A stretch of 64,000 nucleotides of DNA from Niabella ginsenosidivorans (GTDB taxonomy: Bacteria; Bacteroidota; Bacteroidia; Chitinophagales; Chitinophagaceae): positions 3,596,001 through 3,660,000 of the forward strand of contig NZ_CP015772.1 in assembly GCF_001654455.1 (NCBI RefSeq), in the 5' to 3' direction. Below, one piece after another: positions 53,069-62,053 of the stretch (the first letter of the stretch is position 1; every line of letters begins with the position of its first letter). Under the pieces are notes generated by a model. It searched no databases. It had not been told where the DNA came from and saw only the letters and a program-made list of their open reading frames with translations. Position numbers and translations under genes: made by a program.

Positions 53069-53722
53069 TTATTTATCCGATTCTTTCACCAGCAGATAGC
53101 TTTTAACCACTTCTTTCAAATGCGCTTTCAGCCGGGGAATAATCGTTTTAAAAAATTCACTGTCATTATGCTGGTCAATATGATATTGCTCGCATAAAAA
53201 CCTGCGGGTATTAAATGCCTGGTTAATGGTACCAAATACCGTTAATGCCAGAATGGTAACATCTACATTCTTTTTAAAGATTCCGGCTTTTGCCCCTGCC
53301 TTAATGGCACTCTTAAGCAATGTATTGTTCTTTAACTTCATGCTCCTTACTCCCTCATACAGCACAGGGTTTTTCATTACCCCCTGTTCTCTTACCATCA
53401 GCAAATGAAAATTCGGATTGGCGGCAATAGTATCAATATAGGTATCAATGATCAGATCGATTTTATCTGCGGGGGTAACATCGCTGGCAAAAACAATTTT
53501 CTCCAGCCTTTCCCGCATCATGAGTATATATTTCTGAAAAATCGCTTCCAGCAGCTTTTCCTTGGAACCAAAGTAATAAGAGATCATGGCCACATTCACA
53601 TCAGCCGCCTTTGCAATATCTCTCACAGAAGTATTATCAAACCCTTTATCTGCAAAGAGCTTTACTGCTGCTTTTATAATCTCTGTTTGTTTCTGTGTAA
53701 ATACTGCGGACACGGTTTTCAA
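53069..53722 (-). CDS. TetR/AcrR family repressor of the efflux operon
   Basis: A 217-residue regulator starting at TTG 53722. The DNA-binding domain (about 10-60) reads IIKAAVKLFADKGFDNTSVRDI and ADVNVAMISYYFGSKEKLLEA, the canonical TetR helix-turn-helix. The C-terminal ligand domain is of the CecR-like type (about 80-210). It heads the operon it probably controls; two palindromes sit on its own promoter (53743-53781). The inducer is unknown, likely a substrate of the pump. Confidence 0.93.
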   Translation of the reverse strand: MKTVSAVFTQKQTEIIKAAVKLFADKGFDNTSVRDIAKAADVNVAMISYYFGSKEKLLEAIFQKYILMMRERLEKIVFASDVTPADKIDLIIDTYIDTIAANPNFHLLMVREQGVMKNPVLYEGVRSMKLKNNTLLKSAIKAGAKAGIFKKNVDVTILALTVFGTINQAFNTRRFLCEQYHIDQHNDSEFFKTIIPRLKAHLKEVVKSYLLVKESDK

Positions 53723-53735
53723 AAATATTGCAGCA

Positions 53736-53768
53736 CAAAGGTATTAAACAGATGTTTAATTAATCAAA
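53736..53768 (-). promoter_or_regulatory. Promoter of the tetR-efflux operon (TTTG-N21-TACCTTTG)
   Basis: On the minus strand TTTG (53768-53765) and TACCTTTG (53743-53736) flank a 21-bp spacer. The TTG start codon of tetR lies 13 bp beyond the -7 box, so the leader is very short. Confidence 0.75.
53743..53760. promoter_or_regulatory. TetR operator 1
   Basis: ATTAAACAGATGTTTAAT is self-complementary over 8+8 bases around a GA centre. It fills the spacer between the -33 and -7 boxes. Confidence 0.8.
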
Positions 53769-53781
53769 CATTTGTTTAATT
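53762..53781. promoter_or_regulatory. TetR operator 2
   Basis: AATCAAACA-TT-TGTTTAATT repeats the AAACA..TGTTT core with one mismatched pair; its centre is 20 bp (two helical turns) from that of operator 1 and it overlaps the -33 box. Confidence 0.7.
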
Positions 53782-54088
53782 TTTTTTTGAAATTTCATTA
53801 AAACTTAACCTTTGTCAAGTAATGGTATACAGGCAATTACATCCAAATCCACTTTGGCGATAAGAGAGAATTTATACTTATTTTACTGTAAATTAATTAA
53901 CAAAGTGTCTGCCAGGCGTTCTGGAGATCATAAATATTCCCACACTGTGCCGGTACCTTATATAGCGCTCTCCCGGGTACTGCATCAATGGAAAACAACC
54001 GCCGGTAACTTTATGCCTTGCTTTAAGACCGGCAATGGCTTTTTTTATCGATTATTATAATATCTTTCTGAAAACGAACGTCACTTTA
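53782..54088. other. Intergenic stretch without a gene
   Basis: About 307 bp between the tetR operators and the end of the amidohydrolase gene. It is AT-rich near the operators and shows no coding, RNA or repeat feature that I can support. Confidence 0.5.
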
Positions 54089-55375
54089 TTATAACTGGTA
54101 TTTTTCTTTGTACCGCTCGTATAACTGGGTTTGCTTATTGGCAAGGTTTATTTTTCTTCCCTGTATAAAAGCGTCTGTTATCACGCTTTGCCCCATATCC
54201 AGGACATCACCGGTTGAGATAATGATATTTGCATCCTTACCCACTTCTAAAGTACCGGTGCGGTCATCAATACCCAGTATTTTTGCTGTATTCCCTGTTA
54301 TTGCCTGCAAGGCTTCTTCCTTTGACAAACCGTAAGAGGCGGCTGTTCCTGCAAGAAAGGCAAGATTCCGGTAGCGGGGCTCCTCAGCATCATCATTCAG
54401 GGCAAACAGCACCCCTGCTTTTTTAAGGAGGGCGGGAGTTTTAAACGGCTGATCCACTGCATCATCCTCCAGTGTGGGCAATGCATGCAACGTGTTCAGG
54501 ATTACGGGTATATTATTCTGCTTAAGCAGGTCCGCAACCAGATAGCTGTCGCTGCCGCCAACAATCACCACGTTGATGTCAAACGTCTTTGCCAGATCAA
54601 TCGCCATTAAGATCTGGCGCGCTGTTTCAGCGTGCACAAAAAGCTTTTGCTTCTTTTCAAACAGCGGTTTCAGTGCTTCAAATTTTAAATTGGTTTCCTG
54701 TTTATCTGAAGTATTCTTATAGGCTTTGGCTTCCTTAAAAAAGGATTTTAATCCTTCTATTTTTTTCAGATCCTCGCTTACCGGGTCTGTTGCTGGAGGA
54801 GGACCAAAGCGGCGAAGGGGCTTCATCAGCAACGGCATATTTAAAACCATGCCGTTATCGGCCTTGTACAAAGCATCTTCCCAGGTCCACGCATCTAACT
54901 GCACAACAGAAGAAGTACCTGTCAGCAACCGCCCTTCGGGCATTATATTAGCCAGCAGGATGCCATTGGACCGGAGCGTATTGATGATCCTTGAATCCGT
55001 GTTATAGGCAACAACAGCACGTACATCTGGGTTATACTCGCCTAATTCAAAATAATCATTGCTGCCTCTTACCCCGCTTCCTATTTCCCGTAACCCCAGA
55101 TCTGTGCTGGGCAGTATCAGGCCCGGGTAAACATTCTTTCCAGATGCATCAATAACCGTTCCCCCCTCCGTGCTTTCCGGCTGCTCACTGATCTTGCTGA
55201 TCTTCCCATCTTTTATAACAATTGTACCTTTCCGGATCACATCTCCGGTTCCGGTATGAATGGTTCCGTTAGCAATAATCAGGGTCCCCAGCTGTTTTCC
55301 TGCGGGATAAATGTTGTCCTGCGCCATGGCGTTCAGGGATAAGAACAACAGGAATATATACGCGGTAACTTTCAT
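54089..55375 (-). CDS. Exported amidohydrolase-like protein without HxH
   Basis: About 428 residues from ATG 55375, which opens a signal peptide (MKVTAYIFLLFLSLNAMAQ); an ATG at 55429 would overlap the upstream gene. It has the imidazolonepropionase/amidohydrolase outline: LIIANGTIHTGTGDVIRKGTIVIKDGKI, DASGKNVYPGLILP, and the C-terminal GTLEVGKDANIIISTGD. After strand 1 the metal-binding HxH is absent (STD instead), while FVHAET retains one His. It may be a non-catalytic partner of the larger amidohydrolase upstream. Confidence 0.85.
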   Translation of the reverse strand: MKVTAYIFLLFLSLNAMAQDNIYPAGKQLGTLIIANGTIHTGTGDVIRKGTIVIKDGKISKISEQPESTEGGTVIDASGKNVYPGLILPSTDLGLREIGSGVRGSNDYFELGEYNPDVRAVVAYNTDSRIINTLRSNGILLANIMPEGRLLTGTSSVVQLDAWTWEDALYKADNGMVLNMPLLMKPLRRFGPPPATDPVSEDLKKIEGLKSFFKEAKAYKNTSDKQETNLKFEALKPLFEKKQKLFVHAETARQILMAIDLAKTFDINVVIVGGSDSYLVADLLKQNNIPVILNTLHALPTLEDDAVDQPFKTPALLKKAGVLFALNDDAEEPRYRNLAFLAGTAASYGLSKEEALQAITGNTAKILGIDDRTGTLEVGKDANIIISTGDVLDMGQSVITDAFIQGRKINLANKQTQLYERYKEKYQL

Positions 55376-55409
55376 TACAATATCATTTAAATTGTTAAAT
55401 AAGCAATGA

Positions 55410-58400
55410 TCAATAATCAAATGCATCAACTGTTAAAACCCCTTCTGCATGCTCATGATCCTCACAATGCAGCACCACCTGTGGGGTTGGTTTAACAGCT
55501 GTAACAGGAGCGCCTCCTTTTGCCGCTGCCAGCATTTTCTGGATCAGGCGGTTCCTTTCCGCAGCAATATGTGCGCGCATTTGCGCATCTTTTTCCCGGT
55601 CAAAATAAACAGTGCCATCTACTATTGTATACAATGCTTTTGCATAAATGCTCAGCGGGTTATCGCTCCACAGCACCAGATCCGCATCCTTCCCGGTTTT
55701 TATGCTGCCCACCCTGTCTTCTATATGCAGTGCCTTTGCTGGGTTCAGCGTTACCATTTTAAACGCTTCATCTTCTGTTACGCCTCCATACTTGATGGTT
55801 TTGGCTGCCTCCTGGTTCAGACGGCGCGCCATTTCTGCATCATCACTATTGATGCAAACATTCAGCCCCATTTTTTGCATAATGGCTGCGTTATAGGGAA
55901 TAGCATCCCGTACTTCATTCTTGTAAGCCCACCAATCCGAAAACGTGGAAACATTGGATCCATGCTGTTTGATGCGGTCTGCAACTTTATAGCCTTCCAG
56001 TATATGCGTAAAGGTGTTCACCTTAAACCCATATTTCTCGGCAATATTGATCAGCCCCAGAATCTCGCTCTGCACATAACTGTGGCAGGTAATGAATCGC
56101 CTGTGCTCCAGTATTTCAACCAGTGCATCCAGCTCCAGGTACCTTCTCAGGTCCTTGCGGCCGGCTTTTATTGCTTTTTCATAATCACGCGCCCGCTGAA
56201 AAGCGTCGTTCAGCACTTCATAAACCCCCATACGGGTATCCGGATAGCGGATATTTCCCTGGGCCTGCGCAGTACGTTTCACATTCTCGCCCAAAGCAAA
56301 TTTTATAAACGGATCGGCACCTTTAAATTTCAGGCTCTCATCGTCTGCTCCCCAGCGCAATTTGATCAGTTGGTTCTGCCCGCCGATCGTATTTGCGGAA
56401 CCATGTAATATTTGCGAAGTGGTAACACCGCCGCTCAACTGGCGATAGATATTAATATCCTCAGGATTTAAGTTATCGCCGATCCGCACTTCGGAAGTTA
56501 CGGATTGCGCACCTTCATTAATAGAGAAAGCAGCTATATGAGAATGTTCATCAATAATTCCGGGGGTCAGGTATTTTCCGGTACCGTCAATCACCCGTGC
56601 GCCGGATGCAGCAAGGGCTTTGCCTACCTGTGCAATTTTTCCTGCGCGCACCAGCACATCGGTATGTTCTAAACGCCCGGTGGCTTCATTGGTCCATACG
56701 GTTGCATTCTTAATTAAAATAGTTTCCTGCCCGGGCAACTGCTCATTGCCATACCCGTTAAAGGGATAAACCACTTTTCCAAGCACAGGCGGTGCCTTCA
56801 GCTTTGAAGAATCAGCGGCAACTGCCCCTTCCTTTACCCGGGTAGCCACCCAGCTTATAGCCGCACCTTTTTCATCTGCCCCAACTCCCTGCCAGGTGGT
56901 ACCATAATCTACCCCGCTCAGTCTTATTAATGACCCGGCCTGTTTATTTTCAAATGTGGAATCTTTTTGCCCGGTTCCGATGACCTTTGTAGTTGGTTTT
57001 AAAGAAAAGCTGATGGTTACCATATTGCCGCTGGCATTAAACTTGGTGGTAAGCGCTTCTTTATCGGTAACGGTTGCCTGCCCGTTGTTCTTTACTTCCA
57101 ATGTATATTGACGGGTACCATCCGGACCGCTCAGGCTTAATTGATATTGCCCGTTTTTCTCATTGCTGGTTCTGGCATTGATCTCATAACGATCACCCTG
57201 TACCCAGTTTTCGAGGATCACTGTTTTTTCTGAAAAAAGATTACCGCTTGTGATCAGAAAATTAGCAAGCTTACCCGGTTCAAGGCTGCCTACCTTATCA
57301 GTTATTTTTAATAATTCCGCCGGTGTCTTTGTTAGCGCTTCTAATGCCGCTTTTTCTGAAAGCCCGTATTGAATAGCCTTACGCAGGTTGGGCCAGAAAG
57401 TTCTGGCATCCTTAAGATCAGCAGCCGTAATAGCAAACGGGATCCTTGCTTTTTCAAAAGCCGCAGGATTCGTAGGCGCCAGTTCCCAGTGCTCCAGGTC
57501 ACTGAGCGCTACAAAACGGGCATCTGCCGGATCATCTACTTTCTGCGCTTCGGGAAAGTTCAGGGAAAGGATATAGGGTGCTTTTGTAGCGGCAATTTCC
57601 TTAATGCGCTGGTATTCGTTACCGCCGCCCTTAATAATGTACTGTACTCCAAACTCATCGCCTATACGGTCTGCCCTTAACCCGCTCCATTTATCAGTGG
57701 TTTCAAAGATCTGCGGCAGTTGCTGGTCTTCATTCCATGCTTTCAGCGAATGGTTCACCCCCTCCTTTGCCGGCTTGTTGTTTTTATACCATTGCGCATC
57801 CAGATAGGTTTGCCGCAGCAGCGCCACGGCTCCCATCATACTTGTGGGATAGCTTTGCGTGGAAGTACCTTTGCTGAACGAATAGAACGCCGCGGCTTTA
57901 TCTTTTATAATAACCAGGTTTTCTTTTTTGCCATCCAGAGTGGCCACTACTCCTGTACCACGGGCAATGCCATCTTTCTGGTGCGATAATACTGTTCCAA
58001 AGCCCAGTTCTCTTAAAGGTTGTGCTTTTGTTTCATCCTGACTGAATATATCCACCGCATTCACCTCACTTTTAATGGCCTGGTTCCAGTTATAAGGGCC
58101 CTTTGTATTGCTGGTAAACTGTTGTGGACCAAAAAAACCCAAAGAACTGCCGGCCCTTTGTGGAACAGGCACGCCATAGTCACTGTATATGTCAATAAGA
58201 GAGGGGTAAATGTATTTTCCCTTACAATCCACCACCACTGCATCTCCGGGAACCACACCATTGCCTACACTTACAATTTTTCCTTCTTTAATAATCAGTG
58301 TTGCCTGTGGCAGTGTTTCTGAAGCGTTTTTTACAATTGTAGCATTCACAAATGCATAACTTCCGGTACGGGGATCCGCAATTCCATTCACAGGAAAGGT

Positions 58401-58463
58401 TACCTGGGCGCCTGCGCTCCAGCATAGCAGCCAGCATAACGGCAACAGGGACAATTTTTTCAT
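55410..58463 (-). CDS. Large exported protein with two amidohydrolase domains
   Basis: A 1017-residue protein with signal peptide (1-19). Two imidazolonepropionase-like amidohydrolase domains lie in tandem. The first (about 25-430) has KYIYPSLIDIYSDYG where HxH is expected, so it lacks the metal ligands. A beta-rich linker (about 440-600) follows. The second (about 610-985) is complete: LTPGIIDEHSHIAAF (HxH), FITCHSYVQSEI, FTHILEGYKV and CINSDDAEM (late Asp). The 446-frame gene follows after 34 bp and resembles the first domain. Substrates are unknown; relatives act on peptide-derived or cyclic amides. Confidence 0.9.
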   Translation of the reverse strand: MKKLSLLPLCWLLCWSAGAQVTFPVNGIADPRTGSYAFVNATIVKNASETLPQATLIIKEGKIVSVGNGVVPGDAVVVDCKGKYIYPSLIDIYSDYGVPVPQRAGSSLGFFGPQQFTSNTKGPYNWNQAIKSEVNAVDIFSQDETKAQPLRELGFGTVLSHQKDGIARGTGVVATLDGKKENLVIIKDKAAAFYSFSKGTSTQSYPTSMMGAVALLRQTYLDAQWYKNNKPAKEGVNHSLKAWNEDQQLPQIFETTDKWSGLRADRIGDEFGVQYIIKGGGNEYQRIKEIAATKAPYILSLNFPEAQKVDDPADARFVALSDLEHWELAPTNPAAFEKARIPFAITAADLKDARTFWPNLRKAIQYGLSEKAALEALTKTPAELLKITDKVGSLEPGKLANFLITSGNLFSEKTVILENWVQGDRYEINARTSNEKNGQYQLSLSGPDGTRQYTLEVKNNGQATVTDKEALTTKFNASGNMVTISFSLKPTTKVIGTGQKDSTFENKQAGSLIRLSGVDYGTTWQGVGADEKGAAISWVATRVKEGAVAADSSKLKAPPVLGKVVYPFNGYGNEQLPGQETILIKNATVWTNEATGRLEHTDVLVRAGKIAQVGKALAASGARVIDGTGKYLTPGIIDEHSHIAAFSINEGAQSVTSEVRIGDNLNPEDINIYRQLSGGVTTSQILHGSANTIGGQNQLIKLRWGADDESLKFKGADPFIKFALGENVKRTAQAQGNIRYPDTRMGVYEVLNDAFQRARDYEKAIKAGRKDLRRYLELDALVEILEHRRFITCHSYVQSEILGLINIAEKYGFKVNTFTHILEGYKVADRIKQHGSNVSTFSDWWAYKNEVRDAIPYNAAIMQKMGLNVCINSDDAEMARRLNQEAAKTIKYGGVTEDEAFKMVTLNPAKALHIEDRVGSIKTGKDADLVLWSDNPLSIYAKALYTIVDGTVYFDREKDAQMRAHIAAERNRLIQKMLAAAKGGAPVTAVKPTPQVVLHCEDHEHAEGVLTVDAFDY

Positions 58464-58566
58464 CAGCAGGAAATTTTGAGAAAAATAGGAAAAATTATTG
58501 GTATCTCAATTACAAATTCATCAGCCTTTGCCAACCGTTTGCATACACAACCGGCCTAAAATAGTT

Positions 58567-58590
58567 GTACGAGGCCCCGGGGCCCCGTAC
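58567..58590. repeat. GC-rich 24-nt near-perfect palindrome
   Basis: GTACG at 58567 and CGTAC at 58590 enclose GGCCCCGGGGCC; 11 of 12 base pairs match, with no loop. It lies between amt and the large amidohydrolase gene and stands out in base composition from its AT-rich surroundings. Confidence 0.7.
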
Positions 58591-58591
58591 G

Positions 58592-58623
58592 GTACTACTG
58601 CGTCTATGCAGCAGTATTTTTTA
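58592..58623 (+). terminator. Possible terminator-like hairpin between amt and the amidohydrolase gene
   Basis: TACTACTGC-GTCTAT-GCAGCAGTA has 8 of 9 pairs and is followed by TTTTTTATTT on the plus strand. Both flanking genes are on the minus strand, so its use is unclear. Confidence 0.35.
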
Positions 58624-58642
58624 TTTGGACAGTTAGTTATTC

Positions 58643-59962
58643 TTACAGGCTTTCTCCGTGCTGTGAAAGATCCAGCCCTTCTATTTCTTCTTCTTCAGTT
58701 ACACGTAACGGAGTTATAAGGTCTGTTACTTTAAGCAGGATAAAAGACACTACTAAAACATAAACGATCACCCCAATCAATACCAGCACATGGGTGGTAA
58801 ATAATTTTGTTTCGCCAAAAAACAAACCATTTGTTGCCACAGGGTTGATCGCCTTATTTGCAAAGACACCGGTCAGCAGCATGCCCACCATTCCGCCGAT
58901 GCCGTGACAGGGAAACACATCCAGCGTATCATCAATACCTGTTTTGGTTCTCCATTCAACCATCAGGTTGCTGATAATAGCGGCTACTATACCAATGACC
59001 ATTGCATGCGGAATGCTTACAAAACCGGCCGCAGGCGTAATGGCTACCAGTCCTACAACGGCACCTATGGAAGTGCCCATAGCCGAAGGCTTTTTACCCC
59101 TTAACGCATCAAAAATGATCCAGGAAAACGCAGCTGCGCCGGAGGCTACTGCTGTGGTAGCCAATGCAGATGCTGCCAATGTATTAGCAGCCATTGCAGA
59201 GCCACCGTTAAAACCAAACCAGCCAAACCAAAGTAACCCGGTACCTATTAATACATAAGTGATCCGCGCCGGTTTATTTTCCCCGGTGTCCGTTCTTTTT
59301 TTCAGATAAATAGCTCCCGCCAGCGCAGCCAGCCCTGCACTCATATGTACAACGGTTCCGCCGGCAAAATCCAGCACACCCAATTTTGCCAAAAAGCCGT
59401 CGGGATGCCAGGTAGCATGCGCCAAAGGACAGTAGATAAAAATAATAAACAGGCAAATAAACAGGATATAAGAAGTAAAGCGGATGCGCTCAGAAAATGC
59501 ACCGGTCACCAATGCAGGGGTAATGATTGCAAATTTCAGCTGAAAAAAGGCAAATACAGCCAGCGGAACAGTAGCAGCAGCAGGCCAGGGCTTGCCGTCC
59601 AGCACTCCGTTCATCAGAAAAAACGTTTTAGGGTTACCGATAAAGCCTCCGATAGATTCGCCAAACGCCAGGCTAAACCCAAAAATGACCCAGACCATCG
59701 TAACGATTGCCATACAAATAAAACTTTGCAGCATTGTAGAGATCACATTTTTCTTTTTCACCATGCCTCCATAGAAAAAAGCCAGTCCGGGTGTCATAAT
59801 TAACACAAGAGCAGCAGAAGTGAGCATCCAGGCGGTATCACCAGAGTTGATTTCCGGGTGCTCCTCAATTTTTACAGGACTGTGACCACATACAAGACTC
59901 AGGATCACAACAAGGATCAATAATACAAAGGGAATGATAGCCAGTTTTCGCGTCATTGACAT
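58643..59962 (-). CDS. amt: Ammonium transporter (Amt)
   Basis: A 439-residue Amt/Rh channel with 11 or 12 helices. Signatures: DTAWMLTSAALVLIMTPGLAFFYGGMV, FAGGTVVHMSAGLAALAGAIYL (first pore His), GFNGGSAMAAN and DVFPCHGIGGMVGMLLTG (second pore His). It takes up ammonium. No glnB/glnK gene is next to it, although in many bacteria the two are paired. The 276-bp upstream gap is very AT-rich. Confidence 0.95.
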   Translation of the reverse strand: MSMTRKLAIIPFVLLILVVILSLVCGHSPVKIEEHPEINSGDTAWMLTSAALVLIMTPGLAFFYGGMVKKKNVISTMLQSFICMAIVTMVWVIFGFSLAFGESIGGFIGNPKTFFLMNGVLDGKPWPAAATVPLAVFAFFQLKFAIITPALVTGAFSERIRFTSYILFICLFIIFIYCPLAHATWHPDGFLAKLGVLDFAGGTVVHMSAGLAALAGAIYLKKRTDTGENKPARITYVLIGTGLLWFGWFGFNGGSAMAANTLAASALATTAVASGAAAFSWIIFDALRGKKPSAMGTSIGAVVGLVAITPAAGFVSIPHAMVIGIVAAIISNLMVEWRTKTGIDDTLDVFPCHGIGGMVGMLLTGVFANKAINPVATNGLFFGETKLFTTHVLVLIGVIVYVLVVSFILLKVTDLITPLRVTEEEEIEGLDLSQHGESL

Positions 59963-60192
59963 ATTATATAAATTTTAGTTTTGACTTATGTTAAATATTT
60001 GCTTGAAATTAACAATAGCACATAAACACAAAACCAAAAATAAGTACATAAAATCAAATTATGCACAAAAAATAATTATTATTTTTCATATTTAATTATT
60101 AATAATATATAAACATCTAATAAATTTTGTGATCCGGCTGTCTTCTGGAAAAGTATATTTATATTAAATAAAAATAATATGCTATTTTATAT
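59963..60192. other. AT-rich leader region upstream of amt
   Basis: A run of about 200 bp made almost only of A and T with few G or C. No gene is seen. It presumably contains the amt promoter and control sites, but no box fits well enough to name. Confidence 0.45.
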
Positions 60193-60222
60193 AAAAAAAA
60201 CGGGCAAAAGCCCGTTTTATAA
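60193..60222 (-). terminator. Terminator after the aminotransferase gene
   Basis: AAAACGGGC-AAAA-GCCCGTTTT is a perfect 9-bp stem with A and T runs on both sides, 17 bp past the stop; it could work in both directions. Confidence 0.9.
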
Positions 60223-60238
60223 AAATCAGGTTGATTGA

Positions 60239-61438
60239 TTACCGGGCCTTGCCGGGGTACTCTTTCAGCGCCTGTTCCAGGCAATCCATTGCGGCACTGA
60301 TCGACTCCCTGTTGAGCACATAAGCCAGGCGTACCCCATTTTTCCCTAACCCGGGCGTAGCATAAAAACCGGTAGCCGGGGCCAGCATCACTGTTTGGTT
60401 ATTGTATGTAAAAGATGACAGAAGCCACTGACAGAACTGATCGCAATCGTCAATGGGCAATCGGGCCATTGCGTAAAACGCGCCGCCGGGGTTAGGACAA
60501 AATACGCCTTCCATAGCATTCAGGCGGCTCACTAAAAGATCTCGCCGGCTTTGATATTCTACTTTTGTAGCATCAAAATAATCTGCCGGCAGGTCTACTG
60601 CGGCCTCTCCCAATAGCTGGGCCAGCCCCGGGGGGCTTAATCTTGCCTGTGCAAACTTCAGTGCCGCAGCATATACCGCTTTGTTTTTTGTGACCAGCGC
60701 TCCAATACGGGCACCACAGGCACTATAGCGCTTGCTGATCGTATCCAGCAGGATAACGTTCTCTTCCAGCCCGGGAAGCTGAAAGGGACTAATGTATTCC
60801 CTGTCCGAATAACGAAATTCCCGGTAAGCCTCATCAGAAAAAAGATACAACTGGTGCTTTTTACAAATAGCTCCCAAAGCTGTTACCTCTTCTTTACTGT
60901 ACAGATAACCCGTAGGATTATTGGGGTTACAGATAAGAATGGCTTTTGTTTTATCCGTAATTACTTTTTCAAAGCCGGCTACCGGCGGCAGCGCAAAACC
61001 CGTTTCAATTGATGAGGGAATGGGCACCACTTTTATACCGGCAGTACAGGCAAATCCATTATAATTGGCATAAAAAGGTTCCGGAATAATCACTTCATCG
61101 CCGGGATTGAGGCAGGCAAAAAAAGCAAATAAGATCGCTTCGCTGCCTCCGGTGGTGATCATAATCTGCTCATGGCTTACAACAATACCTGTTCTTTGAT
61201 AATAGTCCACCAGCTTGCGCCGGTAGCTTTCATTACCCGCGCTATGACTATATTCCAGCACCGGCATATCAAAATCCTTTACCGCCTGTATAATTGCAGG
61301 TGGCGTCTGAATATCCGGCTGGCCAATATTCAAATGATAAACTGTTACACCCCGTTGCTTTGCAGCCTCCGCATAAGGAACCAGCTTACGGATAGGTGAA
61401 GCAGGCATTTGAATTCCCCTTTCTGAAATTGTAATCAT
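60239..61438 (-). CDS. Class I/II PLP-dependent aminotransferase
   Basis: About 399 residues from ATG 61438 (MITISERGIQMPASPIRKL); a further ATG at 61477 lies inside a terminator and is rejected. Fold type I features: YHLNIGQPDIQTPP, MITTGGSEAILFAFFA, CNPNNPTGYLYSKEEV, FSDEAYREF and the PLP lysine in LDTISKRYSACGARIGAL. Aspartate or aromatic amino acids are the usual donors, but the exact reaction cannot be named. It is a single gene with its own -7 box and terminator. Confidence 0.9.
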   Translation of the reverse strand: MITISERGIQMPASPIRKLVPYAEAAKQRGVTVYHLNIGQPDIQTPPAIIQAVKDFDMPVLEYSHSAGNESYRRKLVDYYQRTGIVVSHEQIMITTGGSEAILFAFFACLNPGDEVIIPEPFYANYNGFACTAGIKVVPIPSSIETGFALPPVAGFEKVITDKTKAILICNPNNPTGYLYSKEEVTALGAICKKHQLYLFSDEAYREFRYSDREYISPFQLPGLEENVILLDTISKRYSACGARIGALVTKNKAVYAAALKFAQARLSPPGLAQLLGEAAVDLPADYFDATKVEYQSRRDLLVSRLNAMEGVFCPNPGGAFYAMARLPIDDCDQFCQWLLSSFTYNNQTVMLAPATGFYATPGLGKNGVRLAYVLNRESISAAMDCLEQALKEYPGKAR

Positions 61439-61457
61439 AGCTGAACTAATAAAGGGG

Positions 61458-61465
61458 CAAAAATA
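61458..61465 (-). promoter_or_regulatory. -7 element (TATTTTTG) for the aminotransferase gene
   Basis: On the minus strand TATTTTTG lies 19 bp before ATG 61438. It uses the T run of the upstream terminator. Confidence 0.6.
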
Positions 61466-61492
61466 AAAAAATTCCATCTGTAAAGATGGAAT
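61461..61492 (-). terminator. Terminator after the DUF1573 gene
   Basis: ATTCCATC (61492 side) and GATGGAAT pair over 8 bp around a 6-nt loop; the minus strand continues with TTTTTTTATTTTT. Confidence 0.85.
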
Positions 61493-61532
61493 ACATTGTG
61501 TAAACTGTTCAATAACACTAAAAACTAAACTC

Positions 61533-61928
61533 TTAAATTATTTCTCCGGTAAAATAAACCGTTTTGGGTTGTGCGCCTTTTACTTTAATGGTCACATCTT
61601 TTTTAAAAGTGCTGCCCACAGCGGCAGTAGCATCATATCCCACTTTTATTTTTCCAACTTTACCTGGCATAATGGGGGCAGAAGGTTTTTCAGCCACTGT
61701 GCAGCCACAACCCACCATTACATTTTCCACAATAACCGGTTTTTTGCTGATATTGGTAAATTCCATGTAAAAGGTAGTCCCTTTTTTAAATTTCAGCCGG
61801 CCAAGATTATACTCTTCCTTTGCCATTTTAATCACCTCATCGGCAGGCACTCCATCCTGCGCATAAGTAGTAACCGCAAATCCCAGAAAAAACAAAACTG
61901 CCAAAAGGTAAAACTTCTTCATAATCAT
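61533..61928 (-). CDS. DUF1573 family exported protein
   Basis: A 131-residue protein with signal peptide (1-23). The rest is an Ig-like beta sandwich of the DUF1573 type: FKKGTTFYMEFTNISKKPVIVENV, VMVGCGCTVAEKPSAPIMPGKVGKI and VTIKVKGAQPKTVYFTGEI. The paired Cys of GCGC is a family mark. Role unknown; such proteins are abundant in Bacteroidota envelopes. A -7 box TACTTTTG lies at 61966-61959 on the minus strand. Confidence 0.9.
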   Translation of the reverse strand: MIMKKFYLLAVLFFLGFAVTTYAQDGVPADEVIKMAKEEYNLGRLKFKKGTTFYMEFTNISKKPVIVENVMVGCGCTVAEKPSAPIMPGKVGKIKVGYDATAAVGSTFKKDVTIKVKGAQPKTVYFTGEII

Positions 61929-62040
61929 TAATTATTTTTGAGAAACTAAAATAAAAAACAAAAGTACAGAATAGATGATTGGTGTTTTAAAAAAGTTGCA
62001 TGGCAGTTTACTAACTAACGAGAGTTAGCATCCAAATCCC

Positions 62041-62048
62041 TATTTTTG
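62041..62048 (+). promoter_or_regulatory. -7 element (TATTTTTG) for the E1 gene
   Basis: The TAnnTTTG match ends only 5 bp before ATG 62054, so a leaderless transcript is predicted. Confidence 0.6.
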
Positions 62049-62053
62049 CCGAT

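Noticed and set aside
55449-56408. 319-codon open frame opposite the large amidohydrolase gene
   Set aside because: Shadow of the codon bias of the real gene; no motif and no start signal.
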